In this document: positions 57,652 through 64,000 of the stretch, in pieces
Layout of the letters: every line of letters begins with the position of its first letter
Numbering within the stretch: position 1 is the first letter of the stretch
Assembly (NCBI GenBank): GCA_032622095.1
Contig: CP136064.1
Location: 115,742,004-115,806,003 of the forward strand
Direction of reading: 5' to 3'
Origin: Siphonodentalium dalli
Taxonomy: Eukaryota > Mollusca > Scaphopoda > Gadilida > Siphonodentaliidae
DNA length: 64,000 bases
Notes under the pieces: model-generated
Databases searched by the model: none
What the model saw: only the letters and a program-made list of their open reading frames with translations
What the model was told of the DNA's origin: nothing
Position numbers and translations under genes: made by a program

Positions 57652-59426
57652 ATGACAGGGTCGAACATCCTTAGTCAGGCCACAGACAATTTTGGTTGTT
57701 ACACAATAACTGAATTGTTACCAGATCATTTAGATTTTTGGCATTCGAGTGTACCACCAGCCCCAGACAGGTTAATAAAATTAAAATTAATATTAATATT
57801 TAATTACAATTCACAGATCCAGAAACATACGTTTATTGTAGTCGGCATTGTAATTCATCCCACCAAAAATTCTGAAAGAAACAGCTTGAAACCCATCTTT
57901 TTATTAGCATTACATGCTATGATTTGAGATATCCTTTTTCTGGTGATCAAATCTCTGGGTTAAGTTTATTGGGATTCTCGGAGCAGCAAGCAAAAAACCA
58001 TTAATATTGCGTTTAGCTGCTAATACGTTCATTTATGATCAAGCAATGAAGACGTTATCCACCGGAATATTTAAAATTGCCTCCTAGAATGCGACATACA
58101 AATGGAGATTGAATTACATCAAAATTATGTCAAGTGTCCAAGGGGATTTTATCTGCGTGTGCGCCGCACATTCTACTTTTACTGACTGCAGAATTAACGC
58201 TTACAATTACATGATTTCATTGATTTGAATGGATGCATGATCCCAGTGACATTGAAACATTTTGTCGTGGTTGTTATATCAAAATGCCCTCATTCCTGAT
58301 TACTCCTCAACATTATAATATTATAGTTTATATAAAGGACAGTTATATTATAGTTTTAAACTTTATATTTGAGTTTTGAATCTTTGACGTGATCTGTATT
58401 CATAGGTTTATGGTGATAAAAAATTCCCCCATGGTGGACTGGTGGTCACAGTACATTTCTCGGCACCATCAAATATGACGTCGGTCGTCGAAATTGCTTC
58501 ATGATTGTAAACATTGTCTGATATTCCAGTCAATGTTAGTCTTGTAGCAAAGACATCAAAGACTAGAATCTACTTTAGTTACAACAAAGGGCAGCCACTG
58601 GCCTAGCTAGCAGACGGGATGAATAAGATTTTGGGTTCAATTAATTGCCTGGTGGGAATAGATTCACAGCCATGTGTCAAACATAAAAAAAACAATCTTC
58701 GATTTGCTAATTGAAAAAAATTATGCAGTTCCCAAAATTTTATGACAGGTTCAATTCTTCTGATTTGTCGTCAAGACAGGTTTTCGTATTCCTCCTTATC
58801 TATAATCTGTTTCGGGTGTTCAACCACATGGCCACGAATCTATTTCCAATTTTCCAATTTATTGAATAGGATCTTTCTGTAATATGATCACACTTTAACT
58901 TATATCAAAGACTTCCAATGTATAGTTACGTTTAAAGTGATGTGAAACACTCCGGTATAGGGTGATCAGATAGAGAATATTCTTGCTCAGAGTAGTTATT
59001 TTTACAAATATTATATCTATAATGACAATACTAGTACACACCGTCATTCTTAAATATTAATTAAACGCAGTGACTCGTGATGTCGAAAAATTTTGTGTTC
59101 GTTTATCGCCGATAGTTGCGTCCGAATCGAGAAGTAAATATTTACAATTGTGCATAGTTCGGACTATGTTTTCTACGGAGTGGTCTGTCGATTTGCTTGA
59201 TAATTTCTGTGATGTTAGTAGAATGCTACATTCTCCCAATTGGCATAGCATCTGAATACTAAAGTATCAGTTCCATTCACCCGAACAAGTCCATAATATG
59301 TCTTTAACGTTTATTCACTGTATAATTTAAACAACCATACAGCCCTCAAAATTAGGAAAAATATTCCACTGCAAAGTTAATGCTGTGGCATTATAGATTC
59401 CACATGTTGCCACGGCATTGCTTATT
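57652..59426. other. Sequence between two TIR elements, nothing recognised
   Basis: AT-rich, short frames only. The block at about 58020-58180 (TTATGATCAAGCAATGAAGAC...TGTCAAGTGTCCAAGG) recurs in diverged form at 62735-62890. Confidence 0.45.
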
Positions 59427-62183
59427 CACTGGGGGTAAGCTGCTCCGTGGGAAGCGGTTCGCTTGTGATAAAAGCTCCAGTGCGCATGTGAGAAGCTCCA
59501 GTGCACATCCGATCAGAAGAAGTTATTTTATTTACAACATTCAAAGAACACAGATTGAAGGTAAGGAATAGAAAAGAATTTCCACTGCTGCTCCCTTCTG
59601 CGATAACATATATAACAAAACCAGAGACGTTTTGTCACATATTTGCTCACAATACCCGTTTAACATTGTTGAAAAACATTCCCTATGCATTTACTATGGG
59701 AAAATAGCGAAAGTAACCTGGTGAATAGAGCGTATTTAAAAGCTTATTTGAGCGTGAACAATATTGAACAATAAAGCTAAAACGTCATCTACTAATCCCC
59801 AATCAGTGTCGATGTATTCTGCTCATTTACAACAATGCCAGAAAGCTTTCAAATCATGACAAAAAGCCCCAGTGCCATTGCGATAACAGGTTACACATCG
59901 TGTGCGGTTGTGATGAAATAAAGCGCCAGTGCGTAGGTGTCATGGAATCGTAATTGACTTATTTTTGACAGGATAATCAACATTCTGACAACCGAAAACT
60001 ACAGAAGGTGGTGTGCGCTTTCCTCAGAGTCATTTTCTTCAATTAGCTTGTGTTTTATGTTGTAATTAATATTATATATCATTTATATTATAAATATCTG
60101 AATACGAATGTAATTATGACAATTAAGAATTTCGTAATACAAATGATACGAATGTAATTACGATAATTAGACATTAGTATATATAATAATTATAATTACT
60201 ATAATATAATAATCATATTCATATCATTTGCAGTGCATTCTTCACAGAATCATAACACCATATATATAGTGGTGATATGGCTTCGTTAGTACGAATGTAA
60301 TGATGATTATTAGACATTTATTTTAGTTGGGAATACGTTGAACTCGTATCGATGTGCTGCTTCAGTAAAAGCAAACACTGTATTCATCACACCTTGATGC
60401 AGGATTGGGAATGTCAGGGACGTGACTAGAGGGTCTTGGTTTGGGTGGGTGTCAAACTTCAAATTTCCAACTGTATCCCCCACTTTGGAGCACATTTTTT
60501 CTCAACTTAAAGACTTTCCTTTTGCACATTCTTGAGCTTGAATATTCTGACTGTTACCTGAAACAGGTCTGTAACTGGTTGGAACTCCAACGATATACCC
60601 CCATATATTTGAAAGTATCTGAAATATATGTTGTAAATATGAATGTCTTTCAACTCCGGGTGGAGTGCAAATCACAGGGGTCCGGGAATATATATGTTTT
60701 TAATTTATTATAGTATTTTGAGAAAATAATATGATAAATTAAAACAAAAAATTCCTGGACCCCTGCATTGCAAATTGAGTTGCCCAATATTGCCCACCCG
60801 CAATGAAGACACTCCACCCATAATTATACCTGATTATCTTGCGTTTATTAATTATTATTTCGTTATTGTCATTTCAGATGTATGCGGGTATGGAAGGGTC
60901 GCTTATATCAATGGAGGATTCAATGATCCCCGTGGTTTCCCTGCCATTTTCTAACACCAGCACCGCCAAGTTCTTCAGATACCATGGGTGCGCTTGCATG
61001 GTGTGCCGAATTGCACCGCGGCCATTTTCTTGTTTTTCTCGGCAGTGATAACACCTTGTTGTTTCTGAAAAGTTATAAAATGCATCCATAATTGCATGTA
61101 TTTGGCATTATTTTTTGCAATTAGTTGATTATAATAACTAAAGCGTCTTTTGAGAAATGTTTTTGTTGTTGTTGGAATCTGATTATACGAGGGCCACCTG
61201 ATCAGATTGTCTGCCTTTAATAGGTCATACATGCCGTTTTCGTGCCATTTATATATAATGGCACATCCATATTGTGTTATGACTTACACAAGCCACATAT
61301 CGACTATTATTTTGCAAGATTAATTATTCAAATACATGCATGTAATTGTCAATCTCTCACATCGTAATATGCATACATGATCAACCCACTATGTATTCGA
61401 AATCAATTAGGCTGACAACAAACGAATAGTTTTAATTATATCCGTACAAATACATGTGAATCACACAGGACTGCATGTACATTCAAATACATATCGATTG
61501 GAGTATATAATAGGATAAACTATTGGTATATAAGTACTGATAATTCACGGAAACACCACACGATAATTGTCATGTTTTAGGCTCCAATAATGCCAATGTG
61601 ATTGAAATAATAAATACGAACTTGTTTCGATCGTTTTCACCTTTGCAATTCCCTAAATCTCTTTTAAAATGCGCACTGGAGCCCACCAATCCAGGCGGTC
61701 TACGCGCTGGCGCTTTTGGAAATACGAACTGGAGCGTCCACGTGGTGGTGTAAAAATGCATTTTTCTCAGTATTTAATTGTTTGAGACACCAAAGCCAAC
61801 AACAGTCGCACGGCGGAGATGTTTGTTATAGCAATTGATACGGGACATTATTCAGATTATTTCATTTTCATACACAAAATATCATGTTATTAAGAATTTT
61901 CTCGTTACACAATCAGGTTTTGAAGTGATAAATCAGCTGCTTTTGCGTGGTATGGAAATGTGTTCGAATAAATGCGATATGTACATCACAGTTGAAGCAT
62001 GTTGGTCATTTGAGACCGACGTTCCATAGAATAATGCTGTTTATAAAGATAATACGTACCATTTTCAATACTTCGGTTTCCTTTTTCACAAAATAATCAC
62101 AGACGCACCGTCGCATTGTAAACTGCGCACTGGAGCTTTTATCACAAGCGAACCGCTTCCCATGGAGCAGCTTACCCCCAGTG
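59427..62183. mobile_element. Unclassified 2.8-kb element with CACTGGGGG ends
   Basis: Inverted repeats of about 58 bp: CACTGGGGGTAAGCTGCTCC at 59427, complement to 62183. TTATT flanks both sides (59422-59426, 62184-62188). The motif CTCCAGTGCG or variants repeats towards the middle at both ends (about 59487, 59507, 59866, 59928, 61672, 61725). Minus frames at 60310-60495 (MCSKVGDTVGNLKFDTHPNQ) and 60975-61232 may be transposase remnants but match nothing I recognise. Confidence 0.7.
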
Positions 62184-62928
62184 TTATTGCTTATTTTGAG
62201 GACTGAACCATATACCGGTATTGTTTTAAATATAATAGACTGATAATACTTACCATTACTTACATTACAACACATTAAACAACTGTTCATATGAATGTTC
62301 ATGTACCGTTTTATCGCTTTGCTGGAAAAGTGGAAATAATCGGAGCCACCATCGGAATAGCAGGATATTTTTGCCGACACCAATTATAAACAGATTACCC
62401 AAATGTCAGCCGATTCCGAATGCCGATCCAGTCAATCTGTTCAGAGACCCGCCTAGATGGCGACTTGGGAGACATCTTCTCCCTAAAATGTGCCACTTCT
62501 ACCTATTTTTGTCCTGGGGAGAAATGACTTTTCTCATATATAACCAGTACTTATGCATATTTCAAAACAGTATATTTGAAGTGTATTTACTGATTTAGTG
62601 GTGTATTTATATATTATAATGGCATTAGAAGTGACTATTCCCAATTTGAATAAGTTTAGGCGGGTCCCTGATTTATCATGAACACAGTGCAAAATGAATT
62701 ATAAATTAATATTGTGTTATTATTTTTAGCTGATAATACGGTGAACATTTATGATCAAACAATGAAGACATTTATCCAAGAGTAAATTTAAGATTTCCCA
62801 CGAGGCTCGGGAGGCCAGCAGGTGCGACATAGAGAACTATAATGTAGACAAAATAATATCATAATTACGTCAAGCATTTAAGGACATTCTATCTGAGCAT
62901 GAGCGGTGACTGCGTTGTACATTGATAT

Positions 62929-64000
62929 TAGGGGTGGGAAGATACGCTAGTGCCACGATACGATACGTATCTCGATACACCGTTCGCGATACGAGTGCGT
63001 ATCTAGATACATATATACATACTACATAGATACACTCCAGACATTGTTTCATAATTTAATCAAATCAAACATGACAACTCAAACACAAGCTTATTAGGGC
63101 AAATAGCATTACTGTGCCTACTTGCAACTGAAACAACTTTCAAACAAGTCAATAGTTATTATGAGTCTGATCTACTCTAAACAGTAAATACAAGATCGAC
63201 TATTTATTGGTAAGTTAATGGTAACGCAGGTTCTTTCTCAAAAAAATTAAAGTGTCAACATTTTCTGAGTTCAGCATTGAGCGCTGAGCATTTATAATAT
63301 CGCCAGCAGTCGAAAACACTCTTTATCCCATTTACTAGGGTAGCTAACAAACCGAAGTGCTGCCAAACTTTAGACTTGTATTTGTCTGCGGGTTTGGGTT
63401 TTATAATGAATTTTTCTGCGATTGCTGAGGAATCTCAACTGCTGGCTCCGTAGACGCCATTACATTTACAAAGTTTATTTAAAAAAAACGGATGTTGAAA
63501 CTTCAAGTTCAAGGACGATGACCACAAAATCGGGTAATCAAGACTTGCACAAAGAAAGTCTCAAGACTTGCACAAAGAAAGTCCGTAAGTGATCATGCTT
63601 GAAATCACTTGTTAATAAATCACAAAACGCGGAGCTGCCAATGTAAGAGGAGTAACTCTAAATACAATGTACTAGATTCAGACCACTGGACTCGTAACTA
63701 TAAGAATTGAGTTCGAGTGACACGCGATTACGCGGTCAAAATGAAGGGTACCGCGGAAAGTACCGGTATATTTAGAAGGCAGTTGTGCGTCAGCTGCGAG
63801 CGCACGTGACATGTGCTTCCGAAAAAGAAACGGGAAGTTATATATCAATTGTGCCATGTGGCGTAAATATGCACCGGCTCTAATCAAACACGCGATGCAT
63901 GTGCAGCACGGACACATTATAGTACGTTTCATCACTTTCGCGCGAAGCTATATATGCACATGCGAAGTCTTGTTTTAACTTTGTTTTAGGACTGAAACTC
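62929..64000 (-). mobile_element. hAT element, left end in window, internally deleted
   Basis: Begins TAGGGGTGGGAAGATACGC with 'cgatac' repeats, a common hAT terminus; the other end was not found before 64000. It carries the fused ends of a hAT transposase gene on the minus strand. Confidence 0.65.
63215..63460 (-). pseudogene. hAT transposase reduced to N- and C-terminal pieces
   Basis: Start codon at 63460 (MASTEPAVEIPQQSQKN). A one-base shift in an A run leads to DKYKSKVWQHFGL, the opening of a BED finger. Then, after about 12 unclear codons and another shift, TAGDIINAQRSMLNSENVDT and LIFLRKN follow, the C-terminal dimerisation motif of hAT transposases, with a stop at 63217-63215. The whole catalytic middle (some 500 codons in the family) is missing. 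Too short and shifted to appear as one open frame. Confidence 0.8.

Noticed and set aside
60839-61232. Overlapping frames on both strands near 61000
   Set aside because: They lie inside the CACTGGGGG-ended element; possible transposase remnants but without any recognisable motif.

Overview
This is AT-rich animal genomic DNA, heavily loaded with DNA transposons. It carries GT-AG introns of 81 bp to about 15.5 kb and one multi-exon receptor gene with single-digit-kb to >10 kb introns. The transposon mix (hAT, piggyBac, Tc1/mariner-type MITEs, Helitrons, a Ty3/gypsy copy) fits a non-vertebrate metazoan. The sequence alone does not let me name the species.

The only host gene I can follow runs on the + strand through most of the window (exons from 40 to 55346; both ends lie outside). 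Eleven exons encode the end of a ligand-binding (ANF-receptor type) ectodomain, three tenascin-like EGF repeats, one transmembrane helix, a juxtamembrane segment and a kinase-homology (pseudokinase) domain. This is the layout of a membrane receptor guanylyl cyclase, but with EGF repeats between the ligand-binding domain and the membrane. Its own cyclase domain should lie beyond 64000. One exon of a guanylyl-cyclase catalytic domain does occur in the window, but on the minus strand (40918-41057), inside the intron between two EGF exons.

The introns are built of nested transposons. Region by region: 805-3325 hAT-type element with two further elements inside; 9907-11411 hAT-type element (8-bp TSD); 12091-21752 hAT-type element (5-bp TSD) containing a 6.8-kb piggyBac (12221-19028), which itself holds a 1-kb insertion in its transposase gene and a small hAT-like MITE, plus a foldback/TTAA nest (19030-21575); 24006-25269 and 26159-28576 TTAA elements; 29024-30267 an unclassified TIR element directly abutting a degenerate Ty3/gypsy retrotransposon with 117-bp LTRs (30269-35076); 36554-36943 double-palindrome TTAA MITE; 39749-40871 hAT-type element with a BED zinc finger; 43140-48530 repeat-rich TTAA candidate; 49324-50156 a near-identical twin of 26953-27783; 50597-51162 and 52835-53035 Helitron-like; 55550-57646 and 59427-62183 unclassified TIR elements; 62929 to the end a hAT copy whose transposase is reduced to its first and last pieces.

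Three palindromic MITE families recur throughout: A (TA target, CAGTAATGCCCTAA ends), B (CAAGCCT ends, 8-bp target duplication) and C (TTAACCCTTTCAGTGCC ends). Several insertions lie 9-65 bp from splice sites of the receptor gene without breaking them. A hAT-type family with CAGGG ends and 5-bp target duplications is represented by five insertions, two of which differ at only about 1% of positions, so it was mobile recently.
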